A DNA stretch of 64,000 nucleotides, from NCBI GenBank assembly GCA_050633905.1, contig JBOEHJ010000089.1:62001-126000 (forward strand), given 5' to 3'. Positions 44,678-53,905 of this stretch are shown here, in pieces. Source of the DNA: JANQPX01 sp050633905 (lineage in GTDB: Bacteria > Pseudomonadota > Alphaproteobacteria > Geminicoccales > Geminicoccaceae). The position numbers and the translations under genes are program-made. Each line of letters opens with the position of its first letter. The first letter of the stretch is position 1. The notes below the pieces were generated by a model that ran no database searches, had not been told where the DNA came from, and worked only from the letters and a program-made list of their open reading frames with translations.

Positions 44678-46072
44678 TTGATCAGAAAAGTGCGATTTGT
44701 CCCGTTGATGGCGGGGTTGACGATCTTGATGGTGGCGGCTTGTCAAAAGCAGCAGCAACAGGTCGCGCGCCCACAGCCGCCGTTGATCGTCGATACCGAC
44801 CTGGAAGATGATCTGCCCAAGGAAGTGAAGGTGGGCGTGCTTCTTCCTCTTACCGGTAGGGCATCGTCGCTCGGTCAGGATATGCTCAAAGCAGCCCAGA
44901 TGGCGCTTTTCGATGCTGGTGGAAATTCCCTCGTCCTGGTGCCGCGCGACACCGGCGGATCAGCCAACAGGGCTGTGTTGGCCGCGCGAGAACTGATCGA
45001 TGACGGGGCAGAAATCATCATCGGCCCACTTTTTAGTAGCGCCGTCCAAGCCGTGACGCCGATCGCGCAGGCTGCGGATGTCCGGGTTCTGGCTTTTTCC
45101 AATGTCACGTCGGTTGCCGATGAAGGCACTTTTCTCCTGGGCTTTAGGCCGGAAGAGCAGATCGACAGGGTGGTCCAATATGCCCTTGATCAGGGGCTAA
45201 CCACCTTTGCCGGCCTGGCACCCGATGATGCCTATGGTGCTACGGCCATGCGTGCGTTGCAGCGGGCCGTTTTCGAGCGGGGCGGGGAGGTTAACAAGGT
45301 CCTTTACTATCCCTCTAGCCTCGATGACCCCTCGCCGGTCGTGCGCGAGATCGCGAATTACCGTGAGCGCCAGGCTGCCCTGGAAGAGGAAAAACGGATC
45401 ATCGGGTCGCTGATCGAGGATGAAGAAGACGAAGAAGATGTTGCAGCCGCGGTTTTAAAACAGCTCGAAACTTATGACACCTTCGGCCCGCCGCCTTTTG
45501 ATGCCGTGTTGATCGCCGATGGCAGTGATCGCCTGCGCTCGGTGGCCTCTCTCTTGACATTTTACGACGTCGATCCCAAAGACGTTCAGTTTCTTGGCAC
45601 CATCCGCTGGCAAGACGATCCACGCGTGCTGCAGGAAGAGGCTCTTACGGGAGGGTGGTTCGCAGGATCATCACCTGAGGCCTTTGCCGCCTTTGCGCAA
45701 CGGTTTGAAAATAATTTCGGTGAGGGGCCGGATCCGTTGGCAAGTCTTGCCTATGACGCCACCGCCTTGGCGGTGATTGTCCAGCGCGATCTGGGCGATC
45801 GCAGTTACACGCCAGAGAGCCTGACGGATCGTGAGGGGTTTGCCGGTGCGACCGGTTTGTTCCGCTTGCATCCCGATGGGTTGGTGCAGCATGGTCTTGC
45901 GGTGCTTGAGGTCGCGGATGGCAGCATTAAGGAAGTCGACCCTACACCCGTGCGTTTCATCGACGAGGTGGCCGATGATCCGTTTGACCCGTCATTTGAG
46001 AGCGACGACCCTTTCGGTCGGTCTGCGCCAGGTGATCCGGCGTTCGGCACCGATCCGCCACTCACGCAGTAG
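44678..46072 (+). CDS. LpoA-like penicillin-binding protein activator, lipoprotein
   Basis: 464 residues beginning with TTG 44678 (GGAAGAG upstream). Lipobox VAAC early in the sequence, then a Leu/Ile/Val-binding-type fold (VGVLLPLTGRASSLGQDMLKAAQMAL, AEIIIGPLFSSAV, VLAFSNVTSVAD, LAPDDAYGATAMRAL and FDAVLIADGSDRLR). This is the LpoA C-domain without the N-terminal TPR domain of E. coli, as usual in alphaproteobacteria, where it sits in the outer membrane and is thought to aid PBP1 in peptidoglycan synthesis. A long charged stretch with Asp/Glu runs (EDEEDEEDV) is inserted mid-protein. Convergent with rdgB. Confidence 0.85.
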   Translation: MIRKVRFVPLMAGLTILMVAACQKQQQQVARPQPPLIVDTDLEDDLPKEVKVGVLLPLTGRASSLGQDMLKAAQMALFDAGGNSLVLVPRDTGGSANRAVLAARELIDDGAEIIIGPLFSSAVQAVTPIAQAADVRVLAFSNVTSVADEGTFLLGFRPEEQIDRVVQYALDQGLTTFAGLAPDDAYGATAMRALQRAVFERGGEVNKVLYYPSSLDDPSPVVREIANYRERQAALEEEKRIIGSLIEDEEDEEDVAAAVLKQLETYDTFGPPPFDAVLIADGSDRLRSVASLLTFYDVDPKDVQFLGTIRWQDDPRVLQEEALTGGWFAGSSPEAFAAFAQRFENNFGEGPDPLASLAYDATALAVIVQRDLGDRSYTPESLTDREGFAGATGLFRLHPDGLVQHGLAVLEVADGSIKEVDPTPVRFIDEVADDPFDPSFESDDPFGRSAPGDPAFGTDPPLTQ

Positions 46073-46161
46073 CGGCTGATCGGCGCCCGCCAGATACCTG
46101 ACACAACGTAGCGTTGGACGCCTGCACGGGTGGGTGTCTTGGCAACATTATCGTCGAAAAA

Positions 46162-46782
46162 TCAGCCCTGGTGGAAGCATTTCTCGAGCAGACGATCCGT
46201 CGCCCGGGCGCGGTGGCTGAGCTGGCGTTTTGCCGCCGGCGGCATTTCGCCGAAGGTGAGGTTTTGGCCATCCGGCTTGAACATCGGATCGTAGCCGAAA
46301 CCACCATCACCACGGGGCGGGTAGACCAGATCGCCTCGAATATCGCCTTCCACGATTTCCCGATGTCCGTCCGGCCAGATGAGACAAAGGACGGCGATGA
46401 AACGCGCACGCTTATCGGCCTTATCAAAGCTACCAAAGCGCTCGACCAGACCGTCATGAACGCGGCCCATGGCGAGTTTGAAGTCTCGGTCCGGTCCACC
46501 CCAGCGCGCCGAATAAATACCAGGCGCGCCATCGAGGCCGAAAACCTCAAGGCCGCTGTCATCGGCTAGACAAGGAAGATCAGCGCGCAGAACGGCGGCC
46601 TCGGCCTTCAAGACGGCGTTCGCCTCGAAGGTCAATCCATCTTCGATGGGCTCAGGCAGATCTAGCTCGGCGCTGGACAGCACTTGGATACCGAGCGGCT
46701 CCATCAAACCCTGGAACTCAGCGAGCTTACCCGCGTTATGGGTCGCCAGGACGAGCAGATCTTCGCTGAACCGTCTTGCCAT
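46162..46782 (-). CDS. rdgB: XTP/dITP diphosphatase (RdgB/HAM1)
   Basis: 206 residues of the house-cleaning non-canonical purine NTP pyrophosphatase. Motifs: LVLATHNAGKLAEF (SHNxxK-type), ADDSGLEVFGLDGAPGIYSARW with the catalytic Asp, GDGGFGYDPMFKPDG and LSHRARA. Its start overlaps the rph stop by one base, forming a two-gene operon with RNase PH as in many alphaproteobacteria. Confidence 0.97.
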   Translation of the reverse strand: MARRFSEDLLVLATHNAGKLAEFQGLMEPLGIQVLSSAELDLPEPIEDGLTFEANAVLKAEAAVLRADLPCLADDSGLEVFGLDGAPGIYSARWGGPDRDFKLAMGRVHDGLVERFGSFDKADKRARFIAVLCLIWPDGHREIVEGDIRGDLVYPPRGDGGFGYDPMFKPDGQNLTFGEMPPAAKRQLSHRARATDRLLEKCFHQG

Positions 46783-47507
46783 CAGCGATCGTCAAGACCG
46801 AGGGCAATTCTCTGATGCCTGATCAGCTCGCTGATCCCCTTGCTCGCCAAAAGGTGCATAGCGCCGAAATCGGCTGGTGACAGCGGGTCCTTCTCGGCGG
46901 TCACCTGGATCTCTACGATCCCGGTTGATTCCGTCAGGATAAAGTTGGCATCAGCTTCGGCCGAACTGTCTTCGGGATAATCGAGATCGAGCACGGCTTC
47001 GCCCTCCACCACACCGCAAGAGACCGCGGCCAAGGGCTCCCTGATCGGCATCAGAGGGATTTCCTTCGCTTCCACCAATCCTGCAAGGGCTTGGTAGAGG
47101 GCGACATAAGCACCGGTGATCGAAGCACAGCGCGTGCCACCATCGGCTCTGATCACGTCGCAATCCACAATAACCTGGCGCTCGCCGATCGCTTCAAGAT
47201 CGGTCACCGCGCGCAGGGATCGCCCAATGAGACGCTGGATTTCCTGGGTTCGTCCGGACTGCTTGCCTCTTGCGGCCTCGCGATCGGTACGTCGATCGGT
47301 CGACCTTGGCAGCATGCCATACTCCGCTGTGACCCAACCGCGTCCGGTATTGCGGAGGAAGGGAGGGACACGTTCTTGCACGCTGGCATTGCAGAGAACA
47401 TGGGTGTTACCGCATCGAATGAGGCAGGAGCCTTCGGCATGCGGTGAAAAACCTGGTTCGAGGCTGATCTCGCGCAGCTGGTCAGCAGCACGTCCGGATG
47501 ATCGCAA
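46782..47507 (-). CDS. rph: Ribonuclease PH
   Basis: 241 residues starting from TTG 47507, with GGAGGAG seven bases upstream. A phosphorolytic 3'-5' exoribonuclease that trims tRNA 3' ends. Family phrases are SCLIRCGNTHVLC, GWVTAEYGMLPRST, GRTQEIQRLIGRSLRAV, DCDVIRADGGTRCASITGA and DLDYPEDSSAEADANFI. Complete and ordinary. First gene of rph-rdgB; hrcA and grpE, often upstream, are not here. Confidence 0.97.
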   Translation of the reverse strand: MRSSGRAADQLREISLEPGFSPHAEGSCLIRCGNTHVLCNASVQERVPPFLRNTGRGWVTAEYGMLPRSTDRRTDREAARGKQSGRTQEIQRLIGRSLRAVTDLEAIGERQVIVDCDVIRADGGTRCASITGAYVALYQALAGLVEAKEIPLMPIREPLAAVSCGVVEGEAVLDLDYPEDSSAEADANFILTESTGIVEIQVTAEKDPLSPADFGAMHLLASKGISELIRHQRIALGLDDR

Positions 47508-47690
47508 CGGCTTCTCCTCCTTTAAGCATAGAAGCGATGGTTCCTAGCGCAAACAGAACGCGACCACCAGCTCTTTCAACTAGCTTTGACCGGCTTGTTG
47601 ACCTTGGCTTTCTAAAGGAATAAGCAGAGAAGGTTAGCGTAAATATATATTTCTTATGAATAAAACAATTTTAAGGCGAGAAACTATTTA

Positions 47691-48875
47691 ATGGATCGCT
47701 ATTTTGATCGCGTCTTGAAGCTGATCGACCACATCTATGCGGCCGCTCTTGACGACGAATGTTGGCCCCGAGTTCTCGAAGAATTGACAACGCTGCTTCA
47801 TGGAGACGGGAGCACCTTATTCTTCACTGACAATGCGCTTAAGCCTATCGATCGCTTTTTCGGCCATAATGTGGCACCCGAGTCTATCAGCGACTACCAG
47901 GAACATTATCATAAGCTTGATATCAGAATGCATCGGTCCTTTCCCAGCTATGTCGGGAAGATCGTGACGGACGGCGATCTGGTGGATGAAACTGTTGTCA
48001 GACAACACGCGTTTTATCAGGAGTTTCTCCGTCCCATCGGTCATCGGTACATTATCAGCGCCATATTGGACCTGGGTGATGGCGTTTTGGCGTTCTCTTC
48101 CTGTCATCTCGGTTTAAGCCAAGAGCATGCCGGGCAGGAGACGTTGGATAGAGCAGGGCTCTTGCTGCCCCATTTGCAGCGTGGCCTGCAGCTTCGTCGG
48201 CGTTGGATCGCGGGTAACGCTAGGGAGCACGCAGCTCTCGAGGCGTTCGACAGGTTGGGATATGGCGTTTTCTTGCTTGATGAGCGGGGCCGTGTGGCGT
48301 GGCAGAACGTCATGGCCAGTGAACTTCTGGCCGCGCGCGACGGCCTCATCACGATCGACGGTGAGTTAAGCACCACCAACACCAAAACGAAGAAGGGGTT
48401 GGTGGAGCTGATTGCATCGGTCATCGATGTCAGGGAAAGGCCGAGAAGCAAGCCAGGTGGGCTGTTGACGATCAGCAGACCATCATCGCGTCGAGCCTAC
48501 CAGCTGCTGGCCACGCCACTCCCACGACTACCATCCATCGAGATGGCTCAAGAAGGGTTGGGAAATCTGCCCGTGGTCGCTGTTTTTGTTGCCGATCCGG
48601 AGCGGCATAAGGTGCCGAAGGCTGATGCCTTGGCGAAGCTCTATCGTCTTACGAAAACGGAAGCAAAGCTCGCGGCGGCCATTGCTTCGGGCATATCGAC
48701 CAAGACCTATGCCGAACAAGAAGGGCGTTCGGTCCATTATGTACGCTGGTTGCTCAAACAGCTCGAAGCCAAGACCGATACGCGCCGGATCACCGATCTC
48801 ATACGGCTGATCACGAGCCATATAGGCTTTCCGGAGAAGGTCCCAGACGAAAGCGTTGACGACAAGGAGAAATAA
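47691..48875 (+). CDS. LuxR-type transcriptional regulator with unknown N-terminal sensor
   Basis: 394 residues. The C-terminal part (KLYRLTKTEAKLAAAIASG, STKTYAEQEGRSVHYVRWLLKQL) is a LuxR-type helix-turn-helix, with the family R-S-x-x-Y/T-V-R pattern. The N-terminal 200 residues (DHIYAAALDDECWPRVLEEL and LPHLQRGLQLRRRW) match a family of stand-alone LuxR-like proteins with a PAS-like middle (GYGVFLLDERGRVAWQN). No receiver Asp and no AHL-binding domain are seen. It stands alone, and targets are unknown. SD AAGGCGAG. Confidence 0.88.
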   Translation: MDRYFDRVLKLIDHIYAAALDDECWPRVLEELTTLLHGDGSTLFFTDNALKPIDRFFGHNVAPESISDYQEHYHKLDIRMHRSFPSYVGKIVTDGDLVDETVVRQHAFYQEFLRPIGHRYIISAILDLGDGVLAFSSCHLGLSQEHAGQETLDRAGLLLPHLQRGLQLRRRWIAGNAREHAALEAFDRLGYGVFLLDERGRVAWQNVMASELLAARDGLITIDGELSTTNTKTKKGLVELIASVIDVRERPRSKPGGLLTISRPSSRRAYQLLATPLPRLPSIEMAQEGLGNLPVVAVFVADPERHKVPKADALAKLYRLTKTEAKLAAAIASGISTKTYAEQEGRSVHYVRWLLKQLEAKTDTRRITDLIRLITSHIGFPEKVPDESVDDKEK

Positions 48876-49360
48876 AAATAGGTGAAGTGCGCTTTAAGGG
48901 AAAATGTATAAAAAAAAGTTAAAAAACCTCCTATCTGGTAGGTGCAACAGGCACCAAGTCGTTCATGTTGGGCGCGGGCAATCCAGCGGCCGGTCAGGTT
49001 CACCTGGCCGGTCGTTCGGGCACCTGGATTAGCGTTACATAGCCCATCGTCAATCGATACTGTGATCCCAAGTCATTTCAGCCGGTCTGGCGGTTCGATC
49101 CTTACTTTCGAGTGTCAGATCGGCTTTATTTAGCCTCACCTGTTGCTAAGAAATTGGCTGCCGCAATGGCCGCTAGTGGATTATCCACGACATTGATTCC
49201 CACCAAGATCACTAGGATCAACGGTATACTGATGAGTTTTTAAAGACGGTGGCGCCGGCTTGTTCTCCGGAGGGCCATCCCAAGACTATCCTCGCAGTGG
49301 ATCGTAGGGAGGAAGTATGGGCCGGTTCCGAACGATCGGAAAATGCCCTAGTCTTACCCC
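48876..49360. other. Intergenic region with one strong hairpin
   Basis: About 485 bases between same-strand genes. A stem of nine pairs, CCGGTCAGG-TTCA-CCTGGCCGG at 48990-49011 (one G-T pair), lies about 115 bp after the regulator; there is no T-run, so it is a weak terminator or an RNA end. No gene is evident. Confidence 0.45.
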
Positions 49361-50467
49361 ATGCTCACCGCGTTTCTCGCCAAGCTGCCGCCTCGATATG
49401 ATCGAGCGACGATCCGACGCTTGTTGCTTGCTCTGCTTATCGGTGGCGTCGGCGGGGCCGTTTTCGCTTGGTTTGATCTGCCGCTTGCCTGGATGCTCGG
49501 CGCCATGGCGGCGACGATGGCTGGCAGTTTCGCCGGGGCCGATATTGCCGTGCCGCAATCCCTTCGTAAGCCAATGATCGCCATCGTCGGGATCATCCTC
49601 GGCAGTACTTTTACCAGCGATCGGTTCGAAGATGTGATCAAATGGCTGCCAAGCGTTGCGACGATGCCAATCTACGTCCTCGCTCTTGGCGCGCCGATCC
49701 TGTTTTACCTGCGCAAGGTCTCGGGCTTCGATCACAAAACAGCCTTCTTCGCGGCAACGCCAGGCGGCCTGAGCGAGATGACGATCCTCGCCGACCAACT
49801 GGGTGGTGACCTTCGAAGCGTTGCCATGTTTCATTCAGCAAGGCTGGTGTTGATCATCTTCTCCATACCGCTGATGACGAGTTTTTTTGTTGCGATAGAG
49901 CCCGTGGCTTCGCCGATAGTGCCGGAACAGGCGATCAGCCCGGTCGATCTTGCAAGCCTCATCGCGATGGCCGCTCTCGGTTGGTTCGTCGGACAGCAAT
50001 GCCGATTGCCGGCAGCCTCCTTCATGGGGCCGCTTTTGGTCAGCACAGCCGCACATCTGACAGGCTTGGTAGCGCTGAGCCCGCCCGCCTTTATGCTGGC
50101 CGCAGCCCAATTGGTCATCGGCGCGTCGGTCGGTGCTCGTTTCAGCGGCATTCCCCTTCGTGCAATCGGGCGCATCCTCGTCATCGGCGGCGGCGGTGCC
50201 TTGATGATGTTCGCCCTGACCCTGATCTTTGCCGCCGTTTTGCATCTCCTGACCGGCTATCCGATGACACTGCTTCTCCTTGCCCTGATCCCAGGGGGAT
50301 TTCCCGAAATGAGCCTTATCGCGCTGAGCATGGGTATGGATCCAGCGTTCGTCGTCACCCATCATGGTATTCGAACGCTCCTGATCTTCGCCTTTGCCTT
50401 TCCCATCTTTACGCTCCTGACGCGACTTCGATGGTTCGAACGACATTGGCCTATCACCAAGCGATAG
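49361..50467 (+). CDS. AbrB-family membrane protein (Gate-like, COG3180)
   Basis: 368 residues, about ten hydrophobic helices in two similar halves, each with the family phrase: GLPLAWMLGAM-type (LPLAWMLGAMAATMAGSF) in the first and PAASFMGPLLVSTAAHL in the second, and TPGGLSEM and IPGGFPEM as twin glycine-rich turns. The family was once called 'putative ammonia monooxygenase', which is a misnomer; it is a putative transporter/regulator of unknown substrate. Standing alone, 180 bp before a tartrate dehydrogenase-type gene. Confidence 0.87.
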   Translation: MLTAFLAKLPPRYDRATIRRLLLALLIGGVGGAVFAWFDLPLAWMLGAMAATMAGSFAGADIAVPQSLRKPMIAIVGIILGSTFTSDRFEDVIKWLPSVATMPIYVLALGAPILFYLRKVSGFDHKTAFFAATPGGLSEMTILADQLGGDLRSVAMFHSARLVLIIFSIPLMTSFFVAIEPVASPIVPEQAISPVDLASLIAMAALGWFVGQQCRLPAASFMGPLLVSTAAHLTGLVALSPPAFMLAAAQLVIGASVGARFSGIPLRAIGRILVIGGGGALMMFALTLIFAAVLHLLTGYPMTLLLLALIPGGFPEMSLIALSMGMDPAFVVTHHGIRTLLIFAFAFPIFTLLTRLRWFERHWPITKR

Positions 50468-50666
50468 GGGGAGCGACATTGAACCAAGGCTGGCATCTTC
50501 TGCCAGCAGCAGTTGACTGTTATCGTGCTAGGTTGGGTGAAGGAAGAAATACAGCACCTCTGAAAGTTTTGAACTGTCGGGTCTAGTAGAAGGCAAAGCC
50601 AGCGATGATTGATGTAGCCCGTACACCAAAGTCAGACCACCGGCCTCCCATGTGCCAAGCACTGCC

Positions 50667-51743
50667 ATGAAGACCTTCAGCATCGCAGCCATTCCAGGTG
50701 ATGGCATCGGGCAGGAGGTGATCGAAGCCGGGCTCGATGTGCTCCAAGTCCTTGCGAACAGGGATGGCGGGTTCAAGCTCGATGTTACCGATTTCGATTG
50801 GGGCACTGATCGCTACAAGCGTGAAGGTGCGCTGATGCCGGCGCAGGGTGCGGAACAGCTCCGAAAATTCGACGCGATCTTCTTCGGCGCCGTGGGTGCC
50901 CCCGACGTACCCGATCACCTCACCCTTTGGGGCCTTCGTCTCGCAATCTGCCAGCCCTTAGATCAATACGCCAATGTTCGACCCACAAAATTGCTGCCAG
51001 GCATCAAGAGCCCGTTACGCGAAGTCGAGGAAGGGGATCTCGATTGGGTGATCGTGCGCGAAAATTCCGAGGGTGAGTATGCCGGCCAAGGCGGGCGCTC
51101 CCATCGAGGCTTGCCTGAAGAGATAGCCACCGAGGTCGCGATCTTCACCCGAAGCGGCGTCGAGCGTATCATGCGCTTTGCCTTCGAGCTGGCCCTTTCC
51201 CGACCGCGCCGCCTCCTTACGGTCGTCACGAAGTCCAACGCCCAACGCTACGGGATGGTGCTCTGGGACGATATCGCGAACGAGGTCGCCAAGGACTACC
51301 CTGATGTCACCGTCGACAAGATGCTGGTCGATGCGATGACCGTACGCATGACCCTCGACCCCAGCTCCCTCGATACCATCGTTGCTACCAACCTCCAGGC
51401 CGATATCCTCTCCGACCTAGCCGCTGCTCTCGCCGGCTCGATCGGCATCGCCCCGACCGCCAATATCAACCCAGAAGGCCATTTTCCCTCGATGTTCGAG
51501 CCAATCCACGGTTCCGCCTTCGATATCACCGGTAAGGGCATCGCCAACCCGATCGCCACGTTCTGGACCGCCTCCATGATGCTTGATCACCTGGGCGAGG
51601 CCGACGCGGCCCGCGGGTTGATGAAAGCCGTCTGCAGGGTAACGGCCGACCCCAAGCTGCACACGCCTGATCTCGGCGGAAAGGCGACAACCAAGCAGGT
51701 AACCGATGCCGTCATTGAGGTTATTCGCGGCCGCAATGATTGA
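50667..51743 (+). CDS. Tartrate/D-malate dehydrogenase (decarboxylating)
   Basis: 358 residues from ATG 50667 (MKTFSIAAIPGDGIGQEVI). A member of the isocitrate/isopropylmalate dehydrogenase family nearest to tartrate dehydrogenase and D-malate dehydrogenase: FFGAVGAPDVPDHLTLWGLRL, FDWGTDRY, NSEGEYAGQGG, the substrate-binding Arg/Lys region VTKSNAQRYGMVLWDD, and Mg-ligands in DKMLVDAMTVRM and LSDLAAALAGSIGIAPTANI. It would use NAD to oxidise and decarboxylate D-malate or tartrate. No tartrate regulator or transporter is directly adjacent, apart from the AbrB-type protein. Confidence 0.9.
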   Translation: MKTFSIAAIPGDGIGQEVIEAGLDVLQVLANRDGGFKLDVTDFDWGTDRYKREGALMPAQGAEQLRKFDAIFFGAVGAPDVPDHLTLWGLRLAICQPLDQYANVRPTKLLPGIKSPLREVEEGDLDWVIVRENSEGEYAGQGGRSHRGLPEEIATEVAIFTRSGVERIMRFAFELALSRPRRLLTVVTKSNAQRYGMVLWDDIANEVAKDYPDVTVDKMLVDAMTVRMTLDPSSLDTIVATNLQADILSDLAAALAGSIGIAPTANINPEGHFPSMFEPIHGSAFDITGKGIANPIATFWTASMMLDHLGEADAARGLMKAVCRVTADPKLHTPDLGGKATTKQVTDAVIEVIRGRND

Positions 51744-51767
51744 TCAGATGACCAACCGGATCCCGAT

Positions 51768-52538
51768 GTGACAACGTCTCCCCAATACCCGGATCACTTC
51801 ATCGACCGTCTCCACCTGCTATGGGGTGCCGGCTTCCTTTCACCGGGCGGCCGGGACGAGGTCTTGAAAATCGTGGAAGGCCTCGATCTTGCGGGTAAGC
51901 ACCTCTTGGACATCGGCTGCGGCACCGGCGGGCCTGCGATGGTTCTGGCCAAGGATTGCGGGGCAAAAGTGAACGGCATCGACATCGAATCTGCCCTAAT
52001 TAAGAGAGCCCTAGCCAATGCCAAAGAGGCAGCGCTCGACGACAACGTCTCGTTCAAGCTGGTCGAACCAGGGCCACTCCCTTTCGATGACCACTCGCTC
52101 GACGCCGTCTTCAGCAAGGACTCGCTCATTCATGTGACGGACAAATCCGCCATGTTCAAAGACATCAAGCGCGTCCTGAAACCAGGCGGCATCCTTGCGA
52201 TGAGCGATTGGCTGAAAGGTGAGGGTAATGAGGCGATGGCCGCCCTCGAAACCTACCGCCAGCACGGCCATCTCGATTTTACCATGGCAACGGCAGCGGA
52301 CACCGAATCCATGCTCAAAGCAGCCGGCTTCGCCGACATCAAGAGCCTAGATCGAAAGACCTGGTACGAAAAACGCGCCCGAAAAGAATCCGAGCAGATC
52401 GACGGCCCCTTGAAGGAACAGCTCATCAAGGCCGCCGGCGAAATCATTTACACCGAATGGGCCAAAGGCCGCCGCGCCCTCGCCCAAGCCGTCGAAGGCG
52501 GCGGCCTCCGACCAACACACTTCCGCGCGGTGGTGTGA
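51768..52538 (+). CDS. SAM-dependent methyltransferase
   Basis: 256 residues from GTG 51768. A class I methyltransferase with the SAM motif LLDIGCGTGGPAMVLA, acidic ribose-binding NGIDIES, FDDHSLDAVFSKDSLIHVTDK and VLKPGGILAMSDW. These phrases resemble phosphoethanolamine/glycine-sarcosine N-methyltransferases, so a methylamine or betaine-related acceptor is possible, but not shown. The TGA stop lies inside a dispersed repeat copy, which supplies the last two Val codons. Confidence 0.87.
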   Translation: MTTSPQYPDHFIDRLHLLWGAGFLSPGGRDEVLKIVEGLDLAGKHLLDIGCGTGGPAMVLAKDCGAKVNGIDIESALIKRALANAKEAALDDNVSFKLVEPGPLPFDDHSLDAVFSKDSLIHVTDKSAMFKDIKRVLKPGGILAMSDWLKGEGNEAMAALETYRQHGHLDFTMATAADTESMLKAAGFADIKSLDRKTWYEKRARKESEQIDGPLKEQLIKAAGEIIYTEWAKGRRALAQAVEGGGLRPTHFRAVV

Positions 52539-52556
52539 CCACCTCATGACTTTCGG
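52528..52556 (+). repeat. Dispersed gene-end repeat, copy 8 (partial)
   Basis: CGGTGGTGTGACCACC followed by TCATGACTTTCGG. It overlaps the last codons and the TGA stop of the methyltransferase gene. Here the reading frame runs into the element and stops in it. Confidence 0.7.
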
Positions 52557-52705
52557 CCGAAAGCGCCTGGGTCGATGATATGCGCCCAAGTTTTCCTAGT
52601 AGGACAATGGGATTGAACGCCCCCCTTGGCGTTTCGCCACTGATCAGGGAAACTAATCGCTTAGCAACCGATCACAGAGAAACAGCTAAAAACAGGGAAA
52701 CCACC

Positions 52706-53029
52706 ATGGCTTTTTACGAACTTCGCCAATATGAAATCCGCCCCGGGCAGATGGATGCCTGGCTGACGCTGATGGAACAAGAAATCATCCCGTTCCAGGT
52801 GTCCAAGGGCATGGTCATCGGTGGCAGCTTTCGTGGCGAGGGGGACGACAGCGTCTATATCTGGATCCGCCGCTTTGAAAGCGAAGCCGAACGCGAACGC
52901 CTCTACGCCGCCGTCTACGAAAGCGACCATTGGAAAAACGACATCGCCCCAAGGGTCGCAAAGGTTATCAACCGCGAAACCATCGGCGTCAAACGCCTCA
53001 CCCCAACCCCTCTCTCTATCCTCCAATAG
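52706..53029 (+). CDS. NIPSNAP-family protein
   Basis: 107 residues from ATG 52706 (MAFYELRQYEIRPGQMDAWL), AGGGAAA upstream. A small ferredoxin-like fold: YELRQYEIRPGQ at the N-terminus, a middle IWIRRFESEAERERLYAAVY and HWKNDIAPRV. Bacterial NIPSNAP proteins have no settled function; some act as monooxygenase-like or carrier proteins. It follows the methyltransferase by 167 bp. Confidence 0.88.
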   Translation: MAFYELRQYEIRPGQMDAWLTLMEQEIIPFQVSKGMVIGGSFRGEGDDSVYIWIRRFESEAERERLYAAVYESDHWKNDIAPRVAKVINRETIGVKRLTPTPLSILQ

Positions 53030-53095
53030 GTGCCGGCGGCACTTGCTGGACTTTGGGTCAGAGCTGGCTGCAACATCCTAGCCTACCCCGACGTC

Positions 53096-53197
53096 CGTCA
53101 TGCCCGGGCTTGACCCGGGCATCCGCCTATCAGCCAATCGACGACGTCTGGCCCCTTGCACCAACGTGGATTACCTAGTCAAGCCCGGCAATGACGA
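53096..53197. repeat. Alphaproteobacterial palindromic intergenic repeat (~100 bp)
   Basis: Ends GTCATGCCCGGGCTTGACC and AGTCAAGCCCGGCAATGAC are inverted copies; an inner TGCCCGGG/CCCGGGCA hairpin lies in the left arm. This element is widespread in alphaproteobacterial genomes. It sits next to a decayed TIR gene. Confidence 0.85.
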
Positions 53198-53262
53198 GCG
53201 TGAGAGAAAGGCCAGAGCCCGAGCTCTTCCTCCAGCTCCGCAACCGCTCCCTTCCGCCGCCC

Positions 53263-53888
53263 CTACCTACACTCGCGGACTAGCGCCTTGGCGGAGTCTA
53301 AATCCTCGTGGGCGTTGGCGGGCTTGGAAAGCTTGTCATCTAGTCCAAGAAGATACTCGCCATCCTTGGGTAGGCGCGCAAGGTCGATCCTTGTTGTTTC
53401 AGTGGGCGTTGGCGCAAGCCTGGGCTTCTTTTCAAGCCTGGTTAGAAGATCGCTGATCTCCTCGGCAATTGAGGCGAAGTCTTCGTTGATTTGATGCTCG
53501 CTACTGGCCGCAACCACGGGACCATCGGCGTGGCGCATCTGGATCTTGGAGGGCTAATCGACCTTGCACCGGGGCATAATCTCACAAGGATCGGAATAAC
53601 GCGCAGGCGTCCTTATGGCGCCTTGCGAGGAAGACGCCGATTTCTTCGTCGGGAATGAACTTGGAGGTCAGGAACTCGCCGGAGATCAGGAGGATGGCAT
53701 TGTCGGCCTTCTCGATTGACCGCTCGATTTCGTCACGCCAGTCGTCACCTGCTTCAATCCTCCCAGACATCAAGAATACCCTCCATGCCGAGAACCTCGA
53801 GCTGTGTCTGGAATCTCTTCTTCCAAGCCTCGTCCACGTGGCTGTAGCTGATGAACAGGCTTGGCCTATTGCCACCAGCCTCATCCAT
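53263..53888 (-). pseudogene. Decayed TIR-STAND defence-type gene
   Basis: The minus strand from ATG 53888 reads a TIR domain in pieces. First frame: FISYSHVDEAWKKRFQTQ and GMEGILDVWED, then a stop. Second frame: IEAGDDWRDEIERSIEKADN and AILLISGEFLTSKFIPDEE. After further shifts, VIPILVR appears in another frame and VVAASSEHQINEDFASIAEE, LLTRLEKKPR and LARLPKDGEYLLGLDDKL in the last (stop at 53263). That last phrase resembles the linker before the ATPase of TIR-NB-ARC/STAND proteins; the ATPase and sensor are gone. The first break fits loss of about 8 bp between two GGAT copies. Such proteins act in phage defence by NAD depletion; this copy is dead. Confidence 0.7.
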
Positions 53889-53905
53889 CTCAAAGTCGCC
53901 TTCAA

